Origin: Sanguibacter inulinus
GTDB lineage: Bacteria > Actinomycetota > Actinomycetes > Actinomycetales > Cellulomonadaceae
DNA length: 50,591 bases
Assembly: GCF_013415325.1 (NCBI RefSeq)
Contig: NZ_JACBYE010000030.1
Span: 1-50,591, forward strand
Direction: 5' to 3'
Shown: positions 31,809-40,147 of the stretch, piece by piece
How the letters are laid out: each line of letters starts with the position of its first letter
Numbering within the stretch: the first letter of the stretch is position 1
Translations under genes and position numbers: made by a program
The notes under the pieces: model-generated
What the model saw: the letters and a program-made list of their open reading frames with translations, nothing else
What the model was told of the DNA's origin: nothing
Databases searched by the model: none

Positions 31809-33680
31809 CTACCGATCGAACCTGGGCGGCTCCTGGAGGGGCGCCCACTCGACAGCCCTCCCGTCGAGGACAGCACCGAGGAACAACCAGCTCACGAGCG
31901 CCGCGAGGAGCACGATCACGAGGGTGCCGATCCACCCGGGCGCCACGGTGCGCAGGACCACCCTGGCCCCGTGCCGGGCGAGCGAGGTCACGGGTCCGAA
32001 CCACAGCAGGACAGCAGCGAGGAGCGCAGCGGCCCCGAGGAGCGTCGCGTACACCCAGGGCTCGTTGCCCCCGTCCGGGGCTGTGCCTCCGCCCGAGCCG
32101 TTCGACCCGATGACCAGCCTGTCCGTGGTGAGCAACCACCACACAGGTCCGCAGAGCACGACGACGGCGCTCGCCGCGACGAGCACGGACGGGATCGTCG
32201 CGAGGACTGCGCGCACCACGTGCCACGGGGCCCGCAGGACAGCCTGAGCGGTGTCAGAGGCCCGCACCCCACGCTGCTCGCGCCGCCCGTGCAGGCTCGA
32301 GTGGCTGATCCCCACGACGCGGCACACCAGGACGACGGCGAGGAGCGCGACGAGCGCCCGCCCGGGGAAGGTCGCGGCGGCGAGGACGAAGGGCACCGCG
32401 AGCGCGAACACGGCCAGCGGCCTGTGCGGCACGGGCGGCGGGACGTAGCCGCGCTCCGGTCCGCCCTGGTAGCCGGGGAGGACAGGGTCGAAGCCCTGCG
32501 GCGGCCCGGGCTGGCCCTGCGGCGGTCCGGCCTGGCCCTGATACCGGGACTGACCGTCACCGCCCGGGCCGTACGAGGGTGGCATCGGCTGGGACGGGTA
32601 GGGCTCCTTGTCGAAGGTGACGGGCATGATCGCTGTGCCCGTCCCCTCGCGCGCCGCCACCGACGCGACCTGGGTGCCGTCGTCGGGCCACGAGCCGTAG
32701 GCCTCGGTCCCGGAGGGCTGCGCGCCGGCCGGTCCACCGACCTGGCTGCCGAGCACCTCGGTCCCGTCGGGCTGCGGCCCCTGCACCTGGGTGGCACCGA
32801 CGGCTGCTGCCGCACCCGGGGCGAGAGAGCCGTAGCCGCCGAGCCCAGACCACGTGGTCCCCGGGGTGTCGCCGCGGTCGGCGGCCACCCGGAGCGCCTC
32901 GACGACACGGTCGGCCGACCACCGGCGGGCCGGGTTCGCGTCGAGCGCACCGCGCAGCGCGGCTGTCGTGACGGGCCCGAGCCCTGCGGTGTCGGGGTCG
33001 CCCGAGTGGGCCCGGGCGATGACGGCGTCGAGGGGTCGCACACCGAAGGGCGCGCGTCCTGTCGCCGCGTAGACGAGCATCGCGGCCCAGCCCCACCAGT
33101 CGCTCGCGGGCGAGGGGTCGCCGCGGTCGATGAGCTCGGGCGCGAGGTAGCCGGGGGTGCCCATGACGAAGCCGACAGAGGTCATGCGGGCGTCCTCGAG
33201 CCCGTGGGCGATCCCGAAGTCGATGAGCACGGGCCCCTCCGGGCTGATGAGGACGTTGCTCGGCTTGAGGTCGCGGTGGATCACCCCGGCGGCGTGCACG
33301 GCGACGAGGGCGTCGGCGAGCTGGTCGGCCAGCTCGTAGAGGTCTGTCGGCCCGAGGGGGCCACCGTCGGCGATCTCCGCCTCGAGGGTCGGCCCGTCGA
33401 CGAGCTCGGTCACGATGAACATGTCGGAGGCGTCAGGCTCGGCGTCGAGCAGGTGGGCCACGGCCGGGTGGTCCACGCGGCGCAGCGCCGCGATCTCACG
33501 ACCGAGCCTGGCCCGCATGTCGGCGTCTGCTGCGACGTGCGCGTGGAGCACCTTGAAGGCCACGACGTTCCCGCCGCCGTCGACAGCGCGGTACACAGCC
33601 CCCATCGCGCCCGCCCCGAGGGGCGAGACGATCCTGTACCCGCCGACCTCGGTCCCGGGCTCTAGTCCGATCCGCTCCAT
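31809..33680 (-). CDS. Ser/Thr protein kinase with polytopic C-terminal membrane domain
   Basis: A 623-aa Hanks-type kinase. The kinase domain (~14-265) has the Gly-rich loop LGAGAMGAVY, Lys43 (AFK), catalytic loop HRDLKPSN (His135-Asp137, Asn142), DFG (Asp154) and APE. All catalytic residues are present. A Gly/Pro/Gln/Thr-rich linker (~285-415) with several Thr-Gln and Thr-Glu dipeptides leads to four or five TM helices (~421-460, 497-515, 541-563, 580-603). Unlike PknB there are no PASTA repeats. It likely phosphorylates cytoplasmic proteins in response to a membrane cue (inference). A TACGGT -10 (33692-33687) lies 6 nt before ATG 33680, suggesting a leaderless mRNA. Divergent from otsA. 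Confidence 0.9.
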   Translation of the reverse strand: MERIGLEPGTEVGGYRIVSPLGAGAMGAVYRAVDGGGNVVAFKVLHAHVAADADMRARLGREIAALRRVDHPAVAHLLDAEPDASDMFIVTELVDGPTLEAEIADGGPLGPTDLYELADQLADALVAVHAAGVIHRDLKPSNVLISPEGPVLIDFGIAHGLEDARMTSVGFVMGTPGYLAPELIDRGDPSPASDWWGWAAMLVYAATGRAPFGVRPLDAVIARAHSGDPDTAGLGPVTTAALRGALDANPARRWSADRVVEALRVAADRGDTPGTTWSGLGGYGSLAPGAAAAVGATQVQGPQPDGTEVLGSQVGGPAGAQPSGTEAYGSWPDDGTQVASVAAREGTGTAIMPVTFDKEPYPSQPMPPSYGPGGDGQSRYQGQAGPPQGQPGPPQGFDPVLPGYQGGPERGYVPPPVPHRPLAVFALAVPFVLAAATFPGRALVALLAVVLVCRVVGISHSSLHGRREQRGVRASDTAQAVLRAPWHVVRAVLATIPSVLVAASAVVVLCGPVWWLLTTDRLVIGSNGSGGGTAPDGGNEPWVYATLLGAAALLAAVLLWFGPVTSLARHGARVVLRTVAPGWIGTLVIVLLAALVSWLFLGAVLDGRAVEWAPLQEPPRFDR

Positions 33681-33686
33681 CGGGCT

Positions 33687-33692
33687 ACCGTA
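33687..33692 (-). promoter_or_regulatory. Leaderless -10 box of the Ser/Thr kinase gene
   Basis: TACGGT on the reverse strand, 6 nt before ATG 33680. The -35 is weak. Confidence 0.45.
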
Positions 33693-33720
33693 CGCTGGAG
33701 AGCAGCCTCACACGGGCTCA

Positions 33721-33749
33721 TTGAGCACCGTGCGCACAGTGTCTATACC
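33721..33749 (+). promoter_or_regulatory. Promoter of otsA-otsB
   Basis: TTGAGC (33721-33726), 17-bp spacer, TATACC (33744-33749). Predicted start near 33756 gives a ~24-nt leader containing AAGGAG before GTG 33780. Confidence 0.65.
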
Positions 33750-33779
33750 CTTGGACCACATCCAAGGAGTTGATCACGC

Positions 33780-35279
33780 GTGGGTAAAGATGGCTTCAAC
33801 CTTGTTGTGGTGGCGAACCGCCTCCCGGTCGACATGTCGGTCGACGACGACGGGACCGTCAGCTGGCAGAGATCTCCAGGAGGCCTGGTCACGGCGCTCG
33901 AGCCCGTGATGCAGAGCGCCGACGGCGCCTGGGTCGGCTGGGCCGGCTCCCCAGGCCTCGAGGCAGACCCCTTCGACGCCGACGACATGCGCCTGGTCCC
34001 GGTGACCCTGAGCGCTGGCGAGGTCGAGCGCTACTACGAGGGGTTCTCCAACGACACCCTCTGGCCGCTCTACCACGACGTGATCGCGCCCCCTGCCTTC
34101 CACAGGCAGTGGTGGGACACCTACCGCAAGGTGAACCAGCGCTTCGCCGAGGCCGCAGCCGAGCAGGCTGCCGACGGTGCCATGGTGTGGGTGCAGGACT
34201 ACCAGCTGCAGCTCGTCCCGGGGATGCTCCGCAAGATCCGCCCGGACCTGCGGATCGGGTTCTTCGACCACATCCCCTTCCCCCCGCTCGAGATCTTCCA
34301 GCAGCTCCCCTGGCGCCGCCAGGTCGTCGAGGGGCTGCTCGGCGCCGACCTCATCGGCTTCCAGCGGGCCGGTGACGCCGCGAACTTCTCCCGTGCCGTG
34401 CGCCGCCTGACCGACCTCACCACGCGCGGCCAGATGATCCATGTCCCCGCGACCGACGGGGCCCCGGCCCGGACGGTGCGCGCGGCGCCCTTCCCGATCT
34501 CGATCGACTCGCGCCGCTTCGACGAGCTCGCCCGCTCCCCCGAGGTGCAGGCCCGCGCCCGCGAGATCCGTCACGACCTGGGCGACCCGAAGATCGTCAT
34601 GCTCGGTGTCGACCGTCTCGACTACACCAAGGGCATCCGGCACCGCATCAAGGCCTATGGCGAGCTCCTGCAGGACGGCAGCCTCGACCCGGCCGACTGC
34701 ACCCTCGTGCAGGTCGCGAGCCCGAGCCGCGAGAACGTCGGCGCGTACCAGGAGCTCCGCGAGCACGTGGAGGTCCTCGTCGGGCGCATCAACGGCGAGT
34801 ACGGCGAGATCGGCCACAGCGCGATCCACTACCTGCACCACTCCTACCCTCCCGAGGAGATGGCGGCCCTGTACCTCGCGGCCGACGTCATGCTCGTCAC
34901 CTCCCTGCGCGACGGCATGAACCTCGTCGCCAAGGAGTACGTCGCCGCGCGCTCGGACGACGCGGGCGTGCTCGTGCTGTCCGAGTTCACCGGGGCTGCC
35001 GACGAGCTCGCCGGGTCTGTCCTGGTGAACCCGCACGACATCGACGGCATGAAGGACGCGATCCTGCGCGCCGCCACGATGGACCCCAAGGAGCAGCGCA
35101 AGCGCATGCGCCGGCTGCGCCGCAGGGTCCTCACCGACGACGTCGCGAAGTGGTCGAGCCGGTTCCTCGACACCCTCGCGATCCCGCAGGACGGCGACCA
35201 GACCCACTCTGACGACGCCCGAGGCGACGCGACCGCAGCGGCGCACCGACGGGACCTCGCGTCCCACGACCGAGGATGA
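33780..35279 (+). CDS. otsA: Alpha,alpha-trehalose-phosphate synthase (GT20)
   Basis: A 499-aa cytoplasmic glycosyltransferase joining a nucleotide-activated glucose and glucose-6-phosphate into trehalose-6-phosphate. The N-terminal VVVANRLPV loop, the acceptor-site segment [14 protein letters not shown], the FFDHIPFPP motif, [14 protein letters not shown] and the donor-binding [10 protein letters not shown] are all in place, as in OtsA. The C-terminus is ~25 residues of Asp/Ala/His-rich tail. GTG 33780 follows AAGGAG with an 11-nt spacer. The stop overlaps the otsB start (ATGA), so the pair is translationally coupled. Confidence 0.96.
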   Translation: MGKDGFNLVVVANRLPVDMSVDDDGTVSWQRSPGGLVTALEPVMQSADGAWVGWAGSPGLEADPFDADDMRLVPVTLSAGEVERYYEGFSNDTLWPLYHDVIAPPAFHRQWWDTYRKVNQRFAEAAAEQAADGAMVWVQDYQLQLVPGMLRKIRPDLRIGFFDHIPFPPLEIFQQLPWRRQVVEGLLGADLIGFQRAGDAANFSRAVRRLTDLTTRGQMIHVPATDGAPARTVRAAPFPISIDSRRFDELARSPEVQARAREIRHDLGDPKIVMLGVDRLDYTKGIRHRIKAYGELLQDGSLDPADCTLVQVASPSRENVGAYQELREHVEVLVGRINGEYGEIGHSAIHYLHHSYPPEEMAALYLAADVMLVTSLRDGMNLVAKEYVAARSDDAGVLVLSEFTGAADELAGSVLVNPHDIDGMKDAILRAATMDPKEQRKRMRRLRRRVLTDDVAKWSSRFLDTLAIPQDGDQTHSDDARGDATAAAHRRDLASHDRG

Positions 35280-36112
35280 CGATGACGCTCGAGCAGGACC
35301 TCACCTCGGCGCTCGCGACCTTCGTCGCAGCGCGTTCCGCCGGTCACCCCGTCCTGGTCGCGAGCGACTTCGACGGGGTGCTCGCACCGCTGCTCGACGA
35401 CCCGTCGGCGTCCGCGCCCACGGCTGCCGCTGCTGCGGCGCTCGAGAGGCTCGCCGCTCTCCCCCCGGCAGACGTCCGCCTCGCGCTCGTCTCGGGACGC
35501 GACCTCGCGACGCTGGCGCAGCTGTCGGGTGCTCCCGTCGGCACATCGCTCGTCGGCAGCCACGGGGCCGAGCAGGGCCACGTGGTCGCCGCGTCAGCCG
35601 ACGCCGAGACCTCCGACGTAGAGGGCACGTCGTCGGTCGAGCGGCACCCCTTCGCCCTCACGCCCGACGAGCGCGCGACCCTCGACGGCGTGCGCGCCGG
35701 GCTCGAGGCCGTCGCCGCCGAGGCCGAGGGTGCCTGGGTCGAGGACAAGCCCTCGGCCGCCGTGCTGCACACCCGCCGGGCCGGGCCCGGCGCGGCCGAG
35801 CGCGCCGGGGACGCCGCCCGCGCCGTCGGCGCCCGCTACGGCGCTCACACGATGACCGGCAAGGACGTCGTCGAGATCGCCGTGCTCGACACCTCCAAGG
35901 GGCTCGCGCTCACCCGGCTGCGCGACGAGCTCGGCGCGGCAGCCGTCCTGTACATGGGGGACGACGTGACCGACGAACGGGCCTTCGAGGTGCTCGCACC
36001 GACCGACGTCACCGTCAAGGTCGGCGCGGGCGAGACCGCTGCGCGGTTCCGGGTGGCCTCGGTCGACGAAGCCGCGCAGGTCCTCGCGACGGTGGCGGAC
36101 CTGCTCTCCTGA
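35276..36112 (+). CDS. otsB: Trehalose-6-phosphate phosphatase (HAD family)
   Basis: A 278-aa HAD phosphatase that dephosphorylates the OtsA product to trehalose, an osmoprotectant and carbon store. Motif [11 protein letters not shown] has nucleophile Asp31 and acid/base Asp33. Motif II is ALVSGRDL; the late motif [12 protein letters not shown] binds Mg. Start ATG 35276 overlaps the otsA stop; a second ATG two codons later (35282) is possible. A compound hairpin (36119-36173) follows. Internal acidic segment at ~100-118 ([17 protein letters not shown]) looks like a flexible cap insertion. Confidence 0.95.
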   Translation: MTMTLEQDLTSALATFVAARSAGHPVLVASDFDGVLAPLLDDPSASAPTAAAAAALERLAALPPADVRLALVSGRDLATLAQLSGAPVGTSLVGSHGAEQGHVVAASADAETSDVEGTSSVERHPFALTPDERATLDGVRAGLEAVAAEAEGAWVEDKPSAAVLHTRRAGPGAAERAGDAARAVGARYGAHTMTGKDVVEIAVLDTSKGLALTRLRDELGAAAVLYMGDDVTDERAFEVLAPTDVTVKVGAGETAARFRVASVDEAAQVLATVADLLS

Positions 36113-36118
36113 CACCTC

Positions 36119-36173
36119 CGGACGGGTCCCGGCCCCAAGCGCACGAGCACCTCGTGAGACCGAGACCCGTCCG
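36119..36173 (+). terminator. Compound terminator after otsB
   Basis: A 10-bp outer stem (36119-36128 with 36164-36173) encloses a second hairpin (CACGAG-CAC-CTCGTG, 36142-36156). Confidence 0.6.
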
Positions 36174-36215
36174 AGACACCACCCCCCAGATTCTGTGGCA
36201 GGATGAGTCCTGGCT

Positions 36216-36233
36216 CACACCGTCGCAGGTGTG
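36216..36233. promoter_or_regulatory. Palindrome upstream of the MsiK-type ATPase gene
   Basis: CACACC-N6-GGTGTG, about 80 bp before the ATPase start. Could be an operator; no matching copy seen at the sugar operon. Confidence 0.3.
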
Positions 36234-36313
36234 GGTGTGTCAGCGAAGACGCTTCTGACACCTTTCACAACGGATCGTCCGGCACGTACCTGCCGGTGAA
36301 GGGATGTATCGCC

Positions 36314-37444
36314 ATGGCTACGGTCACGTACGACCACGCAAGCCGCATCTACCCCGGGACCGAGCGTCCTGCGGTGGACCAGCTCAACCTCCACGTCGAA
36401 GACGGCGAGTTCCTCGTCCTCGTCGGCCCCTCGGGTTGTGGAAAGTCCACCTCGCTGCGCATGCTCGCAGGCCTCGAGGACGTCAACGCGGGCCGCATCC
36501 TCATCGGTGACCGTGACGTCACCGACGTGCAGCCCAAGGACCGCGACATCGCGATGGTGTTCCAGAACTACGCGCTGTACCCCCACATGTCGGTCGCCGA
36601 CAACATGGGCTTCGCGCTCAAGATCGCCGGCAAGCCGAAGGCGGAGATCCGCAGCCGTGTCGAAGAGGCCGCGAAGATCCTCGACCTCACCGAGTACCTC
36701 GACCGCAAGCCGAAGGCCCTCTCGGGTGGTCAGCGTCAGCGTGTCGCCATGGGTCGTGCCATCGTGCGCCAGCCGCAGGTGTTCCTCATGGACGAGCCGC
36801 TCTCGAACCTCGACGCCAAGCTCCGTGTCCAGACCCGTACGCAGATCGCGTCGCTCCAGCGCCGCCTCGGCGTCACGACCGTCTACGTCACGCACGACCA
36901 GACCGAGGCGCTGACCATGGGTGACCGCATCGCGGTCCTCAAGGACGGTCTCCTCCAGCAGGTCGGCACGCCGCGCGAGATGTACGACTCCCCCAAGAAC
37001 GTGTTCGTCGCAGGCTTCATCGGCTCCCCGGCCATGAACCTCGGCACCTTCACGGTCTCGAACGGCGTCGCGGAGATCGGCAAGGCTCGCATCCCGCTGT
37101 CCCGCGAGGCTGCTGCTGGTCTCACGGCCGAGGACAAGGGCAAGGTCACCCTCGGGTTCCGTCCCGAGGCCCTCGACATCGTCAGCGAGACCGACCCGGC
37201 CGCCCTCGAGGTCCAGGTCAACATCGTCGAGGAGCTCGGCTCCGACGCGTTCGTCTACGGCACCCTCAAGGGTGACCTCGGCGGCGCCGACCTCTCGTCG
37301 GCCGGTGCCGGCGACCACGAGGTCATCGTCCGCATCAACCCGCGAACCGCACCCGCCAAGGGCGAGCGCATCTACGTCTCGATCCGCCAGGGCCAGGAGC
37401 ACGTCTTCTCGCCCAGCACGGGTCTGCGTCTCTCCAGCCAGTGA
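36314..37444 (+). CDS. Multi-sugar ABC transporter ATPase, MsiK/UgpC type
   Basis: A 376-aa ATPase of the CUT1 class. Walker [10 protein letters not shown] (38-46), Q-loop VFQNYALYPHMSV, signature LSGGQRQR, Walker B VFLMDEP, and the H-loop VTHDQTEAL are complete; a TOBE-type regulatory domain (~240-376) follows. It is encoded alone, not beside permeases, as is MsiK of Streptomyces, which energises several sugar importers. The ATPase-less operon at 12.8-20.2 kb is the closest candidate client (inference). The frame opens at 36203, but ATG 36314 with GAAGGG upstream begins the conserved MATVTYDHASRIYPG. Codon usage is more selective (GGT, GTC, CGT rich) than its neighbours, suggesting high expression. 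Confidence 0.92.
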   Translation: MATVTYDHASRIYPGTERPAVDQLNLHVEDGEFLVLVGPSGCGKSTSLRMLAGLEDVNAGRILIGDRDVTDVQPKDRDIAMVFQNYALYPHMSVADNMGFALKIAGKPKAEIRSRVEEAAKILDLTEYLDRKPKALSGGQRQRVAMGRAIVRQPQVFLMDEPLSNLDAKLRVQTRTQIASLQRRLGVTTVYVTHDQTEALTMGDRIAVLKDGLLQQVGTPREMYDSPKNVFVAGFIGSPAMNLGTFTVSNGVAEIGKARIPLSREAAAGLTAEDKGKVTLGFRPEALDIVSETDPAALEVQVNIVEELGSDAFVYGTLKGDLGGADLSSAGAGDHEVIVRINPRTAPAKGERIYVSIRQGQEHVFSPSTGLRLSSQ

Positions 37445-37454
37445 CGTGACAGCG

Positions 37455-37490
37455 AGGGCGGGTACGGACCAGCTGGTCGGTACCCGCCCT
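37455..37490 (+). terminator. Terminator of the ATPase gene
   Basis: An 11-bp stem (37455-37465 with 37480-37490) plus an inner GACC/GGTC stem, followed by TTGCTGT. Confidence 0.8.
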
Positions 37491-37645
37491 TTGCTGTGCT
37501 CCTCGTCTCGTCCCGTCGCTTTCCGTGCCGGGCCACGCATGTGGTCCACTGACAGCTGACACTCTTGCGCGCCGGTCGACGGCGCACCGCGACCCCACGG
37601 TCGGAGCGCCCGCGTGCGGCTCCCACCACGGAAAGGACCGCACCC

Positions 37646-38887
37646 GTGGCGCACAACCTCCAGATCACCGCTGCCTCGCCCGACCCGGCGCTCCTCGACC
37701 TCCCGTGGGACGTCCCGCTCGAGCAGTGGCCCTCGTCCGTCCTCGCGGCGCTCCCCCGCGGTATCTCGCGGCACATCGTGCGCTTCGTCAAGATGTCCGG
37801 TGGCGTGATCGCCGTCAAGGAGATCGGCGAGTCTGTCGCCTACCGCGAGTACGAGCTGCTGCGCCAGCTGAGCCGCATCAGCGTGCCCAGCGTCGAGCCG
37901 GTCGGGGTCATCACCGGTCGGCAGGACGCGAACGGTGAGCGGCTCGAGGCCGTGCTCATCACCAAGCACCTGCAGTTCTCGCTGCCCTACCGCTCGCTGT
38001 TCAGCCAGACCCTGCGCCCCGACACCGCGACGCGTCTCATCGACGCCCTCGCCGTGCTCCTCGTGCGTCTGCACCTCATCGGCTTCTACTGGGGTGACGT
38101 GTCGCTGTCCAACACGCTGTTCCGCCGCGACGCCGAGACCTTCGCCGCGTACCTCGTGGACGCCGAGACCGGCGACCTGCACCCCCAGCTGACCGACGGC
38201 CAGCGCAACTACGACGTCGACCTCGCCCGGACGAACATCATCGGCGAGCTCATGGACCTCGCTGCCGGCGACTTCCTCGACGAGGACGTCGACACCATCG
38301 CGATCGGCGACGCCCTGGTCGACCGCTACAACGAGCTGTGGAGCGCGCTCACCGACGAAGAGTCCTTCGACTCCGAGGACCGCTGGCGCGTGGCCGCCCG
38401 CATCGAGCGCCTCAACCACCTGGGCTTCGACGTCGGCGAGCTCGAGATCACGACAGACATCGACGGCACGAGCGTGCAGATCCAGCCGAAGGTGGTCGAC
38501 GCCGGTCACCACTCACGGCGTCTGCTGCGCCTCACGGGGCTCGACGTCCAGGAGAACCAGGCCCGGCGCCTGCTCAACGACCTCGACTCCTACAGGGCCG
38601 CGACCGACCGCCAGAACGACGAAGAAGAGTTCGTCGCGCACGACTGGCTGTCCGGGGTCTTCGAGCCGACGGTCCGCGCCGTCCCGCGCGACCAGCGCCG
38701 CAAGCTCGAGCCCGCCCAGCTGTTCCACGAGGTCCTCGACCACCGCTGGTTCATCTCCGAGAAGCAGGGCCGGGACGTCCCGCTCTCCGAGGCCGTGGCC
38801 AGCTACGTGGACAACGTCCTGCGCGACCGCCCCGACGAGATGGCGATCCTCGGCCTCCCCCCAGAGTCCGCAGACCAGCAGGAGTAG
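37646..38887 (+). CDS. DUF4032 protein with atypical kinase-like core
   Basis: A 413-aa protein of unknown function. Residues ~55-185 look like a kinase fold: a VIAVKEIGE strand with a candidate Lys, a YREYELLRQL helix, then HLIGFYWGDVSLSNTLF (Asp151, Asn156), matching the D-x4-N catalytic loop of lipopolysaccharide-kinase/RIO-type folds, and AYLVDAETGDL (~170-178) in the DFG place. The C-terminal DUF4032 block covers ~210-400. No TM segment. The ORF is open to 37565, but GTG 37646 lies 8 nt after GAAAGGA. It may phosphorylate a small molecule or protein (inference). A large palindrome follows the gene. Confidence 0.8.
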   Translation: MAHNLQITAASPDPALLDLPWDVPLEQWPSSVLAALPRGISRHIVRFVKMSGGVIAVKEIGESVAYREYELLRQLSRISVPSVEPVGVITGRQDANGERLEAVLITKHLQFSLPYRSLFSQTLRPDTATRLIDALAVLLVRLHLIGFYWGDVSLSNTLFRRDAETFAAYLVDAETGDLHPQLTDGQRNYDVDLARTNIIGELMDLAAGDFLDEDVDTIAIGDALVDRYNELWSALTDEESFDSEDRWRVAARIERLNHLGFDVGELEITTDIDGTSVQIQPKVVDAGHHSRRLLRLTGLDVQENQARRLLNDLDSYRAATDRQNDEEEFVAHDWLSGVFEPTVRAVPRDQRRKLEPAQLFHEVLDHRWFISEKQGRDVPLSEAVASYVDNVLRDRPDEMAILGLPPESADQQE

Positions 38888-38912
38888 CAGGGGCTCCTCC
38901 CCTTCCGCTCCT

Positions 38913-39029
38913 CCCCCCGAAGTCGCACCGACAACCACGAGGTCGTACAGACACGCCAAGAACGTCTCTAGACGGGTCCGTTCTGGCGTGTCTGTACGAC
39001 CTCGTGCTCGGTTGGGCGACCTCGGGGGG
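38913..39029. repeat. 117-bp nested palindrome
   Basis: A perfect 23-bp inverted repeat (38936-38958 with 38984-39006) extends inward by GAACG/CGTTC with one bulged base, around a ~14-nt loop, and outward as an imperfect repeat ending in CCCCCCGA/TCGGGGGG (38913-38920, 39022-39029). It lies between convergent genes. Stronger and longer than every terminator in the window. It may be a terminator or a small non-coding mobile or repetitive element. Confidence 0.85.
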
Positions 39030-39054
39030 AGCTGGGCGAGCTCCTGGATGCACG

Positions 39055-39086
39055 ACGACCCCGAGACCGTGAGGCCTCGGGGTCGT
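39055..39086 (-). terminator. Terminator of the rlmB-cysS unit
   Basis: An 11-bp stem (39055-39065 with 39076-39086), located between the big palindrome and the rlmB stop. Confidence 0.65.
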
Positions 39087-39130
39087 GGTGAGCGTCGGCC
39101 GGAGCCGACGCCTCGTGCTGTCTGTGGTCG

Positions 39131-40147
39131 TCAGGCCTCGGCGCGGACCTTCGCGACCTCGTAGAGGGCGATGCCCGCCGCGACACCGGCGTTGAGGGAC
39201 TCGACAGCCGAGGCGATCGGGATCGACGCGATCGCGTCGCAGGTCTCGCGGACCAGGCGCGAGAGGCCCTTGCCCTCGGAGCCGACGACCAGGACGATCG
39301 GGTCGACCGAGAAGGCGAGGTCTCCGACCGACACCTCGCCGCCCCCGTCGAGACCGACGATGAAGCAGCCCGCCGACTTGTACTCGAGCAGCGTGCGCGT
39401 GAGGTTCGTGGCACGGGCCACGGGGACGCGGGCCGCGGCACCGGCCGAGACCTTCCACGCCGAGGCCGTGACACCGGCGGAGCGACGCTCGGGCACCAGC
39501 ACGCCGTGGGCGCCGAAGGCACCCGCCGAGCGCAGCACGGCGCCGAGGTTGCGGGGGTCCGTGACACCGTCGAGGGCGACGATCAGCGCAGGCTGGTCGG
39601 CCTCTGCCGCGGCGTCGAGGAGGTCCTCGGGGTCGCGGTACTCGTAGGGCGGGACCTGGATGGCGACACCCTGGTGCACGGAGTCGTCGGTCAGCCTGTC
39701 GAGCTCGGGCTTGGTCACCTCGAGGAGGTTGTAGCCGCGGCCCGAGGCGATCTGCAGGATCTCGCGGGTGCGGTCGTCAGCCTCGAGGCGCGTGCCGATG
39801 TAGACCGTCGTGACGGGGATGCGCGCGCGGAGCGCCTCGAGGACGGCGTTGCGCCCCGAGACCATCTCGTGGGTGGCCGAACCCGACTTCTTCGGGCCCT
39901 TGCCACGTCCTGTCGGACGGCTGCCGCCGCTCGGACGGCCGTTGGAGCGCGGAGCCGTGCCCGTCGCCCCGGCGCGCTCGGCACCAGCCTTGCGCTTCGC
40001 CGCCACGTGGTAGGGACGCTCTTCGGCCTTGGGGGTCGGGCCGCGGCCCTCGAGGGCCTGCCGTCCCCATCCGCCCGAACCTGTCTTCGCGCCCTTCTTC
40101 GAACCGGGCTTGCGCACCGCTCCGCGGCGCTGTGAGTTGCCTGCCAT
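39131..40147 (-). CDS. rlmB: 23S rRNA (guanosine-2'-O)-methyltransferase RlmB/TrmH family
   Basis: A 338-aa SPOUT-class RNA 2'-O-methyltransferase. The N-terminal ~88 residues are a basic, disordered Gly/Lys/Arg extension (typical of actinobacterial members). An L30e-like substrate-binding domain (~92-165) and the SpoU knot domain (~180-338) follow, with the motifs DPRNLGAVLRSAGAFGAHGV, VVGSEGKGLSRLV and SLNAGVAAGIALYEV. Methylates rRNA (RlmB position G2251 in E. coli numbering) or a tRNA; exact target uncertain. Start ATG 40147 overlaps the cysS stop by one base (TGATG), so translation is coupled. Confidence 0.9.
   Translation of the reverse strand: MAGNSQRRGAVRKPGSKKGAKTGSGGWGRQALEGRGPTPKAEERPYHVAAKRKAGAERAGATGTAPRSNGRPSGGSRPTGRGKGPKKSGSATHEMVSGRNAVLEALRARIPVTTVYIGTRLEADDRTREILQIASGRGYNLLEVTKPELDRLTDDSVHQGVAIQVPPYEYRDPEDLLDAAAEADQPALIVALDGVTDPRNLGAVLRSAGAFGAHGVLVPERRSAGVTASAWKVSAGAAARVPVARATNLTRTLLEYKSAGCFIVGLDGGGEVSVGDLAFSVDPIVLVVGSEGKGLSRLVRETCDAIASIPIASAVESLNAGVAAGIALYEVAKVRAEA

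Noticed and set aside
33774-35267. 497-codon reverse ORF opposite otsA
   Set aside because: Same explanation; otsA is complete and recognisable on the forward strand.
36215-38512. 765-codon reverse ORF spanning the ATPase and DUF4032 genes
   Set aside because: Runs antisense across two separate real genes and their terminator; no conserved motif.
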